Assembly: GCA_964455375.1 (NCBI GenBank)
Contig: CAYVXE010000074.1
Coordinates: 1-21,991 of the forward strand
DNA from: CAYVXE01 sp964455375
GTDB taxonomy: Bacteria > Zhuqueibacterota > Zhuqueibacteria > Oceanimicrobiales > Oceanimicrobiaceae
Direction: 5' to 3'
Length of the DNA stretch: 21,991 nucleotides
Of this stretch, positions 13,266 to 21,939 are shown in pieces. The notes below the pieces were generated by a model, which had not been told where the DNA came from, ran no database searches, and was given only the letters and a program-made list of their open reading frames with translations. Position 1 is the stretch's first letter. The number at the start of each line of letters is the position of its first letter. The translations under genes were made by a program, and so were the position numbers.

Positions 13266-14896
13266 TTAGACAACAACAACTTCGGGGGAAACCTCTGCGT
13301 CCTGATTTTTATAGAACTCTTCCACCGTCATCTCATCGCCGTCTAATTTCGCCAGTAATTCTTTCTGCTCGAGATAATCCTTATTCTCAATTCCTGCACG
13401 GCTTTGTAAAAGGCGCCACGATTTGCGGCGTTCCACGCAGAAAAGAACCATCTGGCGTGAAAGAATATGATAAACGGGGGAGCCGTCCTCTGCATAATCA
13501 ACCGTAAAAACTCCCCAAACCGGGACATAAGATCGATGCGTTTTATCCAGAAAACGCCGATGCACCACGTCGTTTTGCGTGATGAGTTGCAATTTTTCTT
13601 CCAGATGAATGAGCCCTTTAACTGCATTTTCCTTCACGACTTTATGGTGTAACCTGAAACGTGCTTCGGTAAAAGCCCAGTGGGCGACCGTGTATTTGAA
13701 CGGTTGTTTGCTAACCGGAGCCTTTTTTATGTACCAATCCTGATTGGACAAGGGATTCCCCTTGATGGATATCGCTTCCTGATAGGTTTCACCAAGCTGC
13801 GGATCAAAAATAAATTCCGGCATACCGCGGCTGTCTCTGATCCTCTGTGCCTGTATTTGTGCCGCATAATCGGGAACGCCATGTTCCGGCTGACAGGTTG
13901 TAAACACCTGGAAAAAGGCTGTACCGCGGTAACAGAGCCCATCTAAGATTGATTTGTACAACGTACCGGTATTCGCCATGGAAACCTGTGCTACGAAAGG
14001 GGAACCGTGTCCGCCGATAAGAATTTCGGCGACCGATTTTTTTTCTGTCAGTTTGCCCTCGGATGCTGCGCCTGCCTGGTTCATGTCGAATCCGCCCGTC
14101 ATCGGCGAGGAATCCGAATTTTGACCGCCCGTATTGGAATAGACTTGGGTGTCAAGCATGAGCATTTTTACATTGGGACGATTTTGTAAAACCGACTTGG
14201 AGACATTTTGAAAACCAATGTCTCCCATACCGCCATCACCACCGACGACCCAGACTTTTGGCATCTCCAAGACTTCATCATCCGTCATGTTTGTATCGGT
14301 AAAGTGTGTGTACATAAAATAATCGTTTTCGGTAAATCTTTCCGGAAAATCATTCAACAGCATATCGGCAAAACGTTCAGGAATGACCGATTGTCGACCG
14401 TGATCCTTTATAAAGCTTTCACCGATGATCCAGCCGATGGTGGCGCCGTCCTGAAACAGAGAGTTCATCCAGGGATAAGGATGCGGATTATTCGGCGGTG
14501 TCGAGCCATAAACCGTGTTGCAACCGGTGTGTGCGGTCATCGCCATAACAGACATGCCGTTGGGTGCAAATCCTTCAATCGTTTGTAGTTGTGTATGATT
14601 GAAAGCTGCCTGTCGCAGCACGGCGACGATAGCTTCAATGAGTTCGGCGTCGCTGCCTGTGAATCTGCGATCAATGTTTGTATCGGTATCAGCAGTATTT
14701 TCTCCCCCGAATCCCATCAGCAAGTGCAGGATAGAGCGTCGGAAATTTTTGTACGAGGTATCATCTATTTGTTGCAACTGCTGTAAATGTTGTAAGCCAT
14801 GTTGTTCAAGTTGCTCGGCTTTTTGGTAAAGTCGTTCCGCCTTCGCTTTAAAGATTGGCCGCATCAACGTTTCCGTAAGCGTGGCAATCGAGCGCA
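13266..14896 (-). CDS. nifJ: Pyruvate:ferredoxin oxidoreductase, C-terminal part (cut by gap)
   Basis: C-terminal fragment of the same gene as the 14997-17839 entry. The frame is open from the gap edge to the stop, and the internal TTG/ATG at 14867/14864 is not a real start. It carries the thiamine diphosphate domain. Numbered from 14867, GDGG at 210-213 with DIGF and NTGGQ at 245-249 form the cofactor and Mg2+ motif, Cys116 in TAHTGC and Cys325 in TTCQPEHG match two ligands of the catalytic-site 4Fe-4S cluster. The usual CAGCGET pair of ligands is not seen and probably lies in the gap. About 110 residues precede TAHTGC, far more than the roughly 25 between these ligands in the classical enzyme, so an insertion is present. 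It converges on the second Roadblock gene. Confidence 0.9.
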
Positions 14897-14996
14897 NNNN
14901 NNNNNNNNNNNNNNNNNNNNNNNNNNNNNNNNNNNNNNNNNNNNNNNNNNNNNNNNNNNNNNNNNNNNNNNNNNNNNNNNNNNNNNNNNNNNNNNN
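14897..14996. other. Assembly gap (100 N)
   Basis: A run of exactly 100 N, the customary filler for a gap of unknown size. It falls inside nifJ between the second ferredoxin-type cluster and the thiamine diphosphate domain. The two halves are not in the same frame across 100 bases, so the real length differs. Confidence 0.98.
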
Positions 14997-17839
14997 AAAG
15001 CATTGTGATCACCGCAAGCTTCCACACAAGCCGCACAACCTTTGCATAAATCATTTACAAAAATTGAAAACAAACCACCGGCACCGGGCTCTTTTTTCTC
15101 TTTATTTAAAAAGATTGCTTTAGCACTCTTGTAAGCGATTGGAAGCGTATCAAGTATGGCGTTCAATTCATCGATAACCGCGGGCGTAATGGTATCGTTC
15201 TGAAAAGATTTAATCTGTGCGATGGCAATATCTTTAAACCGGGTGGTATCTTCTTTGTTGGGAGCGAGCTCAAGCATCTTTTCCCGGCAGCCCTTTTCTA
15301 TTTCCGGGATGAGTTTCAGGAGTGCGCTTCTTGCCTTTTCATCGGAAACATACTTTAAGACTGCAGTAGACAGAACAGAGGAAATGTCCTGTGCAGTGTT
15401 GGGCAATGCAGTGTCAGGACAGATCGTAATACAATCCATGCATTGCGTACAGTTTTCCTCGATGAAAACGGGGATTTCACGACGGGCAACGTACTTGCTG
15501 GCTGTGGCTCCGGTACCAGACGCCATAATACCCACAGAGGCTAAAGGACTGGACGGCTGATCATAGCCCAACCCGGCGCGAAATTCTTCATCAAATACAG
15601 ACATTTTGAAAAGTGGTGCTTTACCATTGCCACCGTTTTTGTCGTTGCCGCCGTTGGTGGAGATATTCGGCTCTGTTGCACCGCAAGCATGAATAATGGA
15701 GCCAACAAAACTCGATGTGTCCGGTGCGTCAAGCTGGCCGCATTCCACTTTTATGACATTTCGGAATCCTTCCTGCATAACGGTCATATTTGATTCAACC
15801 ACGGCCTCCCCAAAACGGCCAAATTTCTTCACATATTGATTCCTAACCATGTTCAGAAAATCGTCATCTCCGATGCTGTATTCTTTTAATAATGGAGACA
15901 CTCTAAAGAATGCTCCTAAAAAAGAATTTCCTTGCATCCGCGTTTGCAAATCTTCCCGATCAGTAGCTTTTTTAGCAATGGCAAATCCGTTTAGCACATA
16001 TACTCGAATGTTTTTTTCGATAATTTCTTTGCGATAGCGTCTCGGTATTCTCTGCCAGGCTAATTCAGGCGTTTCTTCGTTGGATTCCCAGACAAAGGCT
16101 CCTCCTTTTTTCAGCCCGGATAGCGGATTGGTATGCAGGAATGCTTTCGGGTCGCAGCAAAGCACGACATTGACATGACGTAAGTCACAGTTGACGCGAA
16201 TTCGTTCCGGTGCCGCAACCATAAAGTAATTGGTTGGCGCGCCTTTCTTTTCTGAGCCATATTTTGGGTTTGCGCTCACGTGGATGATTTCTTTCGGTTC
16301 ACCATTTTCATCCAGTATGTTGTCACGCCTGGCCACATAATTTGAAAACTCACCCAGGATTTCGCCCAAATTCTTTCCCGTGGTAATCATGCCCCATCCA
16401 CCAATGGAGTGGAAACGTACGGCAACGGATTTATCCGGTAAACCGGATGGTGTTTCATCTGAGACAACCGCATAAGGATGCTCGATTCCCAGATAGAAAA
16501 AGTTTACTCCTTCGCCGCATTTTTTTCCATCCTGGCGGGCTATTTTGCCTTGCGAAAAATCATAGGCACCGATAATCGACTCCGGCCTGAAATCTCGTGA
16601 CCCGAGCCCGTAAACCCCTGACAAAATTTGCGGCATTTCAGTAGCAGGATTCAGTTTTTCAATATTTGCATGCAGGTTCGAAGAGTAATTGCCGGCTGCT
16701 TTCGCCAAAGCAACTTTCACATCCCTGGTAAGCGGGTTCGCACCGGATAAGGATTCATCGGTCCGCTCAATAATGATGACCTTTTTCTTCCCCTTAAGCG
16801 CTTTGATAAGTGCATTCTCAGGGAACGGCCGCATAACATTGACGTGGATTACACCGACGTTCACATCGCGTGTCGCTTTTAAATAATCAATCATAGCAGC
16901 GATGTTTTCTGCGGCACTGCCAAGGCAGATAAAGACTGTGTCTGCATTCTCACAATTGTACTGAGAGATCAGTCCGTAATGGCGTCCCGTCAGTTTGCCA
17001 AACTCCTCATAGGCCTGTTCGAAAAAAGATAAAATAGCTTCGGAAAAATTATTTCGGCGGGCGGCAACACCGTTCATATAATGTTCCTGATTTTGGACGG
17101 GACCAAGTAAAGCAGGATTTTTCAGATCGATCATCTTCGGTACGCGACGTCTTTTTTCACCAAACAAAATTTTTTGCGCCTCGGTGGGGCAGTCGATGAT
17201 GTCGTCTTTTGCTCCAAGAAACTCCCGGATAAGTTCCGGTTCCGGTTTTAGAAACGTGCGTTCCAGGTGCGTGGTTAAGAAACCATCCTGTGCATTCATA
17301 CCGGGGTTCAGACTCAGTTCATTCACTTTACGCAAGATGATTGCCTGGTCGGCGGCCTGCTGTGCATCTTTGGCAAACGTGATATTCCATCCGGTATCCA
17401 TAGCGGCATAGACATCATCGTGACCACAGTGAACATTCAACGCATGTTTGGTTAAGGCTCTGGCACCGACCTCCACGACCATCGTACTTAACTTGCCCGG
17501 AGCATGGTAGTATTGTTCCAAACCGTAAACAATACCCTGACCGGAAGTGAAGTTCACAACTCTCTTCCCGGTCACGGACATGGCAATTGCACCGCCTTGT
17601 GCGGCGTGCTCACCCTCTGTTTCGATTGCGGTGAGCGACTCCCCAAAAGCGGTTAGCTGACCTTTGGCAAACAGTAGTTGATAATTTTCTCCCATTTCAG
17701 TAGAAGGGGTGATTGGATAAAAAATGCCTGCCTCGGCGATTAAACCTTCCGTTCCGGATACTAATTGATTCCCGTTCGTGGTAACACGTTTCCCGGGATA
17801 TTTTGGTGTGTTAGACTTTTTCTCAGTAGATTTATCCAT
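14997..17839 (-). CDS. nifJ: Pyruvate:ferredoxin (flavodoxin) oxidoreductase, N-terminal part (cut by gap)
   Basis: Oxidises pyruvate and CoA to acetyl-CoA and CO2, reducing ferredoxin. About 947 residues are readable. Residues 20-250 are the pyrimidine-binding domain (FYPITPSTEMGE at 40-51), about 255-410 the second domain, and about 470-660 the gamma domain (FHSIGGWGMITTGKNLGE). The ferredoxin region follows, with Cys797/800/803/807 as one 4Fe-4S site and Cys932/935/938/942 as the other, where the last Cys is followed by Gly, not Pro. About 125 residues separate the two sites, an unusual insertion. The ATG follows AAAGGAG. Together the halves exceed 1,490 residues, against about 1,170-1,230 for classical enzymes. 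It is divergent from an Rrf2 regulator that probably controls it. Confidence 0.92.
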
Positions 17840-17881
17840 ATTTTTTATATCTCCTTTACACTTATCGGAATAAAAAAACCG

Positions 17882-17912
17882 ATTATATTAAAACAATAGC
17901 TCTAATATTCAA
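17882..17912 (-). promoter_or_regulatory. Possible nifJ promoter with overlapping inverted repeat
   Basis: Minus strand TTGAAT, 19 bases, TATAAT. The -10 box is perfect but the spacing is long, which often means an activator is needed. An inverted repeat ATCGG/CCGAT (17864-17868 and 17879-17883) covers the start region. Confidence 0.4.
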
Positions 17913-17957
17913 AATGACTTTAAATGTATGATTTTTTATTGAAATAGTCAAAGAGAA

Positions 17958-17975
17958 AATGTTAATTGTAACATT
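17958..17975. promoter_or_regulatory. Candidate Rrf2 operator (perfect palindrome)
   Basis: AATGTTA-N4-TAACATT is a perfect 7+7 inverted repeat in the middle of the divergent nifJ/rrf2 region. It overlaps the -35 box of the regulator's predicted promoter and lies about 50 bases upstream of the nifJ -35 box. Confidence 0.5.
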
Positions 17976-17993
17976 ATTTTAAGCGATTATATG
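17966..17993 (+). promoter_or_regulatory. Predicted promoter of the Rrf2 regulator gene
   Basis: TTGTAA, 16 bases, TATATG. It would give a leader of roughly 105 bases. Its -35 box lies within the palindrome at 17958-17975, which would allow autoregulation. Confidence 0.35.
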
Positions 17994-18033
17994 ACAACAT
18001 AAGCTTGTTTCGGCATTTTGAATTTTATCATTA

Positions 18034-18050
18034 AAACATCTTAAATGTTT
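18034..18050. promoter_or_regulatory. Second inverted repeat in the nifJ/rrf2 region
   Basis: AAACAT-N5-ATGTTT, a perfect 6+6 repeat in the regulator's leader. It uses the same AATGTT-like half-site as the palindrome at 17958, but with the half-sites in the opposite order. Confidence 0.3.
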
Positions 18051-18105
18051 ATTTCCATCCAAGTTAATTAAATTAATCGTTGAGACTGTTGAAAAGGAGT
18101 TAACG

Positions 18106-18564
18106 ATGAATATGAGCAGTCGTTTTAGTGTCGCGGTGCATATTCTCTCAGGATTAGCTATCGTTTGGCAGAAAAAGCCGCAACAGGTGGTCAGCTCTGA
18201 AAACATTGCCTGGAGTGTGAACACAAACCCCGTGGTTGTCAGAAGACTGCTTGGCAGGCTCCAAAAAGCGGGATTAATTCGATCTTTCATGGGAATTGCC
18301 GGAGGAGCAAAACTGACAAAAGACCCGGCAAAAATCAACCTCCTCGAGATTTACCGGGTTGTTGAAGATGGCGCGCTGGTTCATCTTCATTACAGGAAGC
18401 CGAACAAAGAATGTCCCGTGGGAGCGAACATTGCACACGCTTTAGCTGAGCCGCTCAACAGAGCCGTCGCGGCTTTCGAAAAAGAGCTTCGCCGCACGAC
18501 ATTGCTTGACATTGCCGAAGCCATCATCGAAAAAGCTGGTCTTGAAAAGACGAGCCAACTTTAA
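18106..18564 (+). CDS. Rrf2-family transcriptional regulator
   Basis: A 152-residue DNA-binding protein. Residues 5-75 form the winged helix of the family (FSVAVHILSGLA, then ENIAWSVNTNPVVVRRLLGRLQKAGLI), followed by the glycine-rich wing GIAGGAKLTKDP and the dimerisation helix. Iron-sulphur members (IscR, NsrR, RsrR) use three cysteines here. This protein has only Cys103, so it probably does not hold a classical cluster and is closer to YwnA or CymR-like members that sense a ligand or partner. The ATG follows AAGGAG with a 6-base spacer. It is divergent from nifJ and its last three bases overlap the stop of the DUF2333 gene on the other strand. It probably controls nifJ and itself (inference). 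Confidence 0.9.
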   Translation: MNMSSRFSVAVHILSGLAIVWQKKPQQVVSSENIAWSVNTNPVVVRRLLGRLQKAGLIRSFMGIAGGAKLTKDPAKINLLEIYRVVEDGALVHLHYRKPNKECPVGANIAHALAEPLNRAVAAFEKELRRTTLLDIAEAIIEKAGLEKTSQL

Positions 18565-19574
18565 CCCCGCGACAATAAATCGCGCAAATCAATAACGCCG
18601 GCATTTGCCCGTGAAATATACGATGACATGACCAGTGAATAATTTGCAAAAAATCCGAAGTCGGAACCGTTTAAAACATACGGACTCCACACGGTACGCT
18701 GAGTTGCTTCCAATTCCCGAATGATCTGCTGGACACTTCGTACCGCATTTTTCTTCTGCAACACGGGTTGAAAATCGATTTCAATGGCTCGTAACAAATG
18801 AATGAGCGCCCAGGAGGTTCCACGCGCTTCATAAAACACATTGTCGATCTGTAGCCATGGGGTCTTCACATTAAATTCTTTGGGTTGTGGCGTCGATTCT
18901 TTTGCTTCTGATTCTCCGGCCAGATTCGTATTGATGCGCTCCTGCCCCACACTGGCGCTGAGGCGCTGGGATAAGCTGCCCAAACGAATAGCGACCACTT
19001 TCAGCCAATCGCGCAAATTGTCTGCGCGTGAATAAAATTGCGTATTCGGATCGGACTGATTGGACAAACCATCCAAATAATGCTCCAGTGCTTTAATGCC
19101 TTTCCGGTACTCGGTTTCAGCAGAGGGAAAAACCCACGAGCGGCTGTCCACATTAAATTGCGGCTCAGCTTTCGCCAAATCCGGATTCTCCTGTGATTGT
19201 GTTTGCTGCCGGCTGATGTCATTCCGCAAGGCTTTACTGAAATCCCGCACTTGCACCAGCACACCGAACTCCCAACTGGGGATGTTATCCATAAAAACAG
19301 TTGGCGGCATTTTGTCATTACTTAAATACCCGCCGGGCTTGTCAAGCAGAGTGCTGGCTATCTTAATCAACGAATTAGTGGTTATGTAACCGGTGACTAT
19401 CGTCTGCTGTCTGGCTTTCGATCTTTCAAGTGCGGCATTTCTCACATCAAAGACATCCGGCTCCTTCCCCCAGTAAACGCTGAGAACGAACATGAAAAGC
19501 AGCACCAATAAAATTAGAATTCCAACAATAAGGCCGCGATTTTTCCCTTCCCGATTATCTCTTTTAAATGCCAC
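18561..19574 (-). CDS. DUF2333 family membrane protein, GTG start
   Basis: A 337-residue protein of the uncharacterised DUF2333 family. One membrane helix (about residues 14-35) anchors a large soluble domain, probably outside the cytoplasm. Family landmarks are GGYLSND, PPTVFMDNIPSWEFGVLVQVRD, FYSRADNLRDWL and RLGSLSQRLSASVGQ. The end of the protein (FFANYSLVMSSYISRANAGVIDLRDLL) also fits. The start is GTG, preceded by GAGGAG with an 8-base spacer. The stop shares TTAA with the stop of the Rrf2 gene. It is divergent from a secreted S9 peptidase, and both promoters carry the same 10-base repeat, so they may be co-regulated. From memory the family is best known in proteobacteria, so its presence here is worth noting. 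Confidence 0.85.
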   Translation of the reverse strand: MAFKRDNREGKNRGLIVGILILLVLLFMFVLSVYWGKEPDVFDVRNAALERSKARQQTIVTGYITTNSLIKIASTLLDKPGGYLSNDKMPPTVFMDNIPSWEFGVLVQVRDFSKALRNDISRQQTQSQENPDLAKAEPQFNVDSRSWVFPSAETEYRKGIKALEHYLDGLSNQSDPNTQFYSRADNLRDWLKVVAIRLGSLSQRLSASVGQERINTNLAGESEAKESTPQPKEFNVKTPWLQIDNVFYEARGTSWALIHLLRAIEIDFQPVLQKKNAVRSVQQIIRELEATQRTVWSPYVLNGSDFGFFANYSLVMSSYISRANAGVIDLRDLLSRG

Positions 19575-19645
19575 GATTTTTCTCCTCGTTTAATCACATT
19601 TACTCTTATTGCGCTTGTACGCAAATGAAATTCGGATGTTCAACT

Positions 19646-19674
19646 AAGATACCGTACAAAGGTCAAATTCGCAA
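19646..19674 (-). promoter_or_regulatory. Predicted promoter of the DUF2333 gene
   Basis: Minus strand TTGCGA (19674-19669), 17 bases, TATCTT (19651-19646). The first copy of the GGTCAAATTC repeat lies across the -35 edge and spacer. Confidence 0.45.
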
Positions 19675-19769
19675 GAAAATGTTCTAAAAATCCCTCTTAT
19701 CTTTAGGAATCCGGTCAAAATCAGGTTGCTTTCAAGTTCCTCTGCGATTATATTTAACCGGTCAAATTC
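19661..19769 (+). repeat. Three direct repeats GGTCAAATTC between divergent promoters
   Basis: Copies at 19661-19670, 19713-19722 (GGTCAAAATC, one change) and 19760-19769. Starts are 52 and 47 bases apart, close to whole or half helical turns. One lies in the DUF2333 promoter, one just upstream of the peptidase -35 box and one at the peptidase start point. The last two are preceded by CC. Confidence 0.6.
19726..19754 (+). promoter_or_regulatory. Predicted promoter of the S9 peptidase gene
   Basis: TTGCTT, exactly 17 bases, TATATT. Initiation would be near 19761, within the third copy of the direct repeat and about 39 bases before the ATG. Confidence 0.6.
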
Positions 19770-19799
19770 AATTACTATCTATTAAACGGGAGGTAAAGG

Positions 19800-21863
19800 A
19801 TGAAAAAGACAATGACCGGAATAATTATCTTCGTCACGACTTTTCTTTTATTAAAACCAAATGTATGTGCACAGGAAACACATCCGTTTTCCATACACGA
19901 CATGTTAGCCATGGATCGTATTTCCGGACAGCAGCTATCACCGGATGGCAGACAAATCGTGTTTGTTGTCCGCAAAACAGATTTAGAGGCAAATCGTGGC
20001 CGCACCGACCTCTGGCTGGTGCATACAGACGGCTCCGGTTTAACACAACTTACAACCCATCCGGCTGGAGATTTCAGCCCCCGGTGGTCGGCTGACGGGA
20101 AATTCATTTATTTTCTCTCAACCCGTTCAGGTTCTTCGCAGATTTGGAAACTCAACGTCGCTGGTGGCGAAGCGCAGCGGGTGAGTGACTTACCCTTAAA
20201 TGTGAACAATTTGCTCCTATCGCCGGACGGACATCAGCTCGCTTTCACAATGGCCGTCTTTCCGGACTGTGAAAATATCCATTGTACCACACAAAAACTT
20301 GCAGACAAAAGAAACAGCAAAGCATCCGGAATTATTTTTAATCGACTATTCATCCGCCACTGGGACGTCTGGGAAGATGGCAGGCGTTCGCATGTTTTTG
20401 TCATGCCAACTGCAGGTGGCGAGGCCGTAGACATTATGCCGGGGATGGATGCGGACAGCCCGTCCAAACCATTCGGTGGGGCAGAAGAAATCACATTTAC
20501 ACCGGATAGTAAGGCAGTGATTTTCACTGCTCGAAATGTGGGCAGCAAAGAACCATGGTCCACCGATTTTGATCTTTACCTGGCACCCATCGATGGCTCG
20601 AAACCACCGGAATGCCTCACGGAACAAAATGAAGCCTGGGACACCACGCCGGCATTTTCACCGGACGGAAAAATGCTGGCGTATATGGCCATGCAACGGC
20701 CCGGCTATGAATCCGATCGTTTTCGTATCGTGCTGCGCCCCTGGCCAAACGGCCAGAAACGTGTTTTGACGGAAAAGTGGATTTATTCACCGCGGGCCAT
20801 TCTCTGGTCCAGGGACGGTAAAACGATTTACACCACCGCCAGCAATCGGGGGCAGGTCTCTCTGTTTGCTATCAATGTAAACACCGGTGCCGCAAAAATA
20901 CTGGTGGAAAAGGGAACCGTACGTTCGCCGCAACTTGCCGCTAATAAAATCATTTTTGGCAGGGACTACCTGAAATCACCGGTTGAACTTTATTCAATAA
21001 AATCAAACGGAAAAAATCACCGGCAAATTACCCACATTAACGCTAAAAAAGTAGCAGCAACCCGTATGGGCGACTACGAGCAATTCACATTCAAAGGTTG
21101 GAATGATGAGAGCGTCTCATGTTATGTGGTGAAACCCATAGATTTTGATGCAACCCAAAAATATCCGGTAGCGTTTCTTATTCACGGTGGGCCGCAGGGT
21201 TCCTTCGGAAACGACTTCCATTACCGGTGGAATCCGCAAGCTTATGCCGGCGCCGGCTATGCCGCTGTGATGGTGGATTTCCATGGCTCTGTGGGTTACG
21301 GACAAAAATTTACCGACTCCATTCGCGGCGATTGGGGTGGAAAACCGCTGGCGGACCTGCAGAAAGGTCTCGCCGCAGCACTCGCCCGTTATCCCTGGAT
21401 GGATGGCGAGCATGTGGGCGCTCTCGGAGCATCCTTTGGCGGTTACATGATCAACTGGATCGCCGGAAACTGGCCGGACCGCTTTAAATGCCTGGTCAAT
21501 CACGACGGTAACCTCGATGAACGCATGGCTTATTACGCCACAGAAGAGCTTTGGTTTCCGGAATGGGATCATGAAGGGACCCCGTGGGATAATCCTCAGA
21601 GTTATGAGAAACAAAATCCCATTAATTTTGTGAAAAACTGGAAAACTCCCATGTTGATCATTCATAGCGCCAAAGATTTCCGGGTTGTGGTGACACAAGG
21701 TATGTCCACATTTACCGCCTTGCAGCGCCGCGGCATCCCCAGCAAATTTCTCTATTTTCCGGATGAAGATCATTGGGTGCAAAAACCACAAAACAGCATT
21801 CTCTGGCACGAGACCGTGATCGGCTGGCTGGACAGGTGGGTGAAAGATCAAGGGAAAAATTAA
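19800..21863 (+). CDS. Secreted S9-family (prolyl oligopeptidase-like) peptidase
   Basis: A 687-residue serine peptidase exported by a signal peptide (residues 1-24, cut after CA in KPNVCAQE). Residues about 35-400 form a TolB/WD-like beta-propeller, seen as repeated LSPDG, WSADGKFIYF, FSPDGK and WSRDGKTIY motifs. The C-terminal alpha/beta hydrolase (about 430-687) has the intact triad Ser545 in GASFGGYM, Asp626 in HSAKDFRV and His658 in DEDHWV, with the HGGPQGSFGN oxyanion region upstream. The layout fits acylaminoacyl-peptidase/dipeptidyl peptidase relatives that cut short peptides, so a role in periplasmic or extracellular peptide use is likely. The ATG follows GGGAGG. It is divergent from the DUF2333 gene with shared repeats upstream. 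Confidence 0.94.
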   Translation: MKKTMTGIIIFVTTFLLLKPNVCAQETHPFSIHDMLAMDRISGQQLSPDGRQIVFVVRKTDLEANRGRTDLWLVHTDGSGLTQLTTHPAGDFSPRWSADGKFIYFLSTRSGSSQIWKLNVAGGEAQRVSDLPLNVNNLLLSPDGHQLAFTMAVFPDCENIHCTTQKLADKRNSKASGIIFNRLFIRHWDVWEDGRRSHVFVMPTAGGEAVDIMPGMDADSPSKPFGGAEEITFTPDSKAVIFTARNVGSKEPWSTDFDLYLAPIDGSKPPECLTEQNEAWDTTPAFSPDGKMLAYMAMQRPGYESDRFRIVLRPWPNGQKRVLTEKWIYSPRAILWSRDGKTIYTTASNRGQVSLFAINVNTGAAKILVEKGTVRSPQLAANKIIFGRDYLKSPVELYSIKSNGKNHRQITHINAKKVAATRMGDYEQFTFKGWNDESVSCYVVKPIDFDATQKYPVAFLIHGGPQGSFGNDFHYRWNPQAYAGAGYAAVMVDFHGSVGYGQKFTDSIRGDWGGKPLADLQKGLAAALARYPWMDGEHVGALGASFGGYMINWIAGNWPDRFKCLVNHDGNLDERMAYYATEELWFPEWDHEGTPWDNPQSYEKQNPINFVKNWKTPMLIIHSAKDFRVVVTQGMSTFTALQRRGIPSKFLYFPDEDHWVQKPQNSILWHETVIGWLDRWVKDQGKN

Positions 21864-21867
21864 GAGC

Positions 21868-21922
21868 TGTTCACTACATCTGGCTATTCGGGCGGAAGTG
21901 AGGACGAATAGCTGCTTGAACA
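21868..21922. other. Two-step stem-loop after the S9 peptidase
   Basis: TGTTCA pairs with TGAACA (21868-21873 and 21917-21922), enclosing an 8-base perfect stem GCTATTCG/CGAATAGC (21883-21890 and 21905-21912). There is no T run, so it may be an RNA-stabilising or leader structure and not a classical terminator. Confidence 0.4.
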
Positions 21923-21939
21923 TGGAGAGGATGATTTGA

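Noticed and set aside
14864..14867. Separate gene starting at the TTG/ATG near the gap
   Set aside because: The frame stays open upstream to the N run, and the protein is the C-terminal domain of the neighbouring oxidoreductase.
21117..21923. 268-codon minus-strand frame opposite the S9 peptidase
   Set aside because: It is a shadow of the peptidase, which has a complete catalytic triad, a signal peptide and a good ribosome site.
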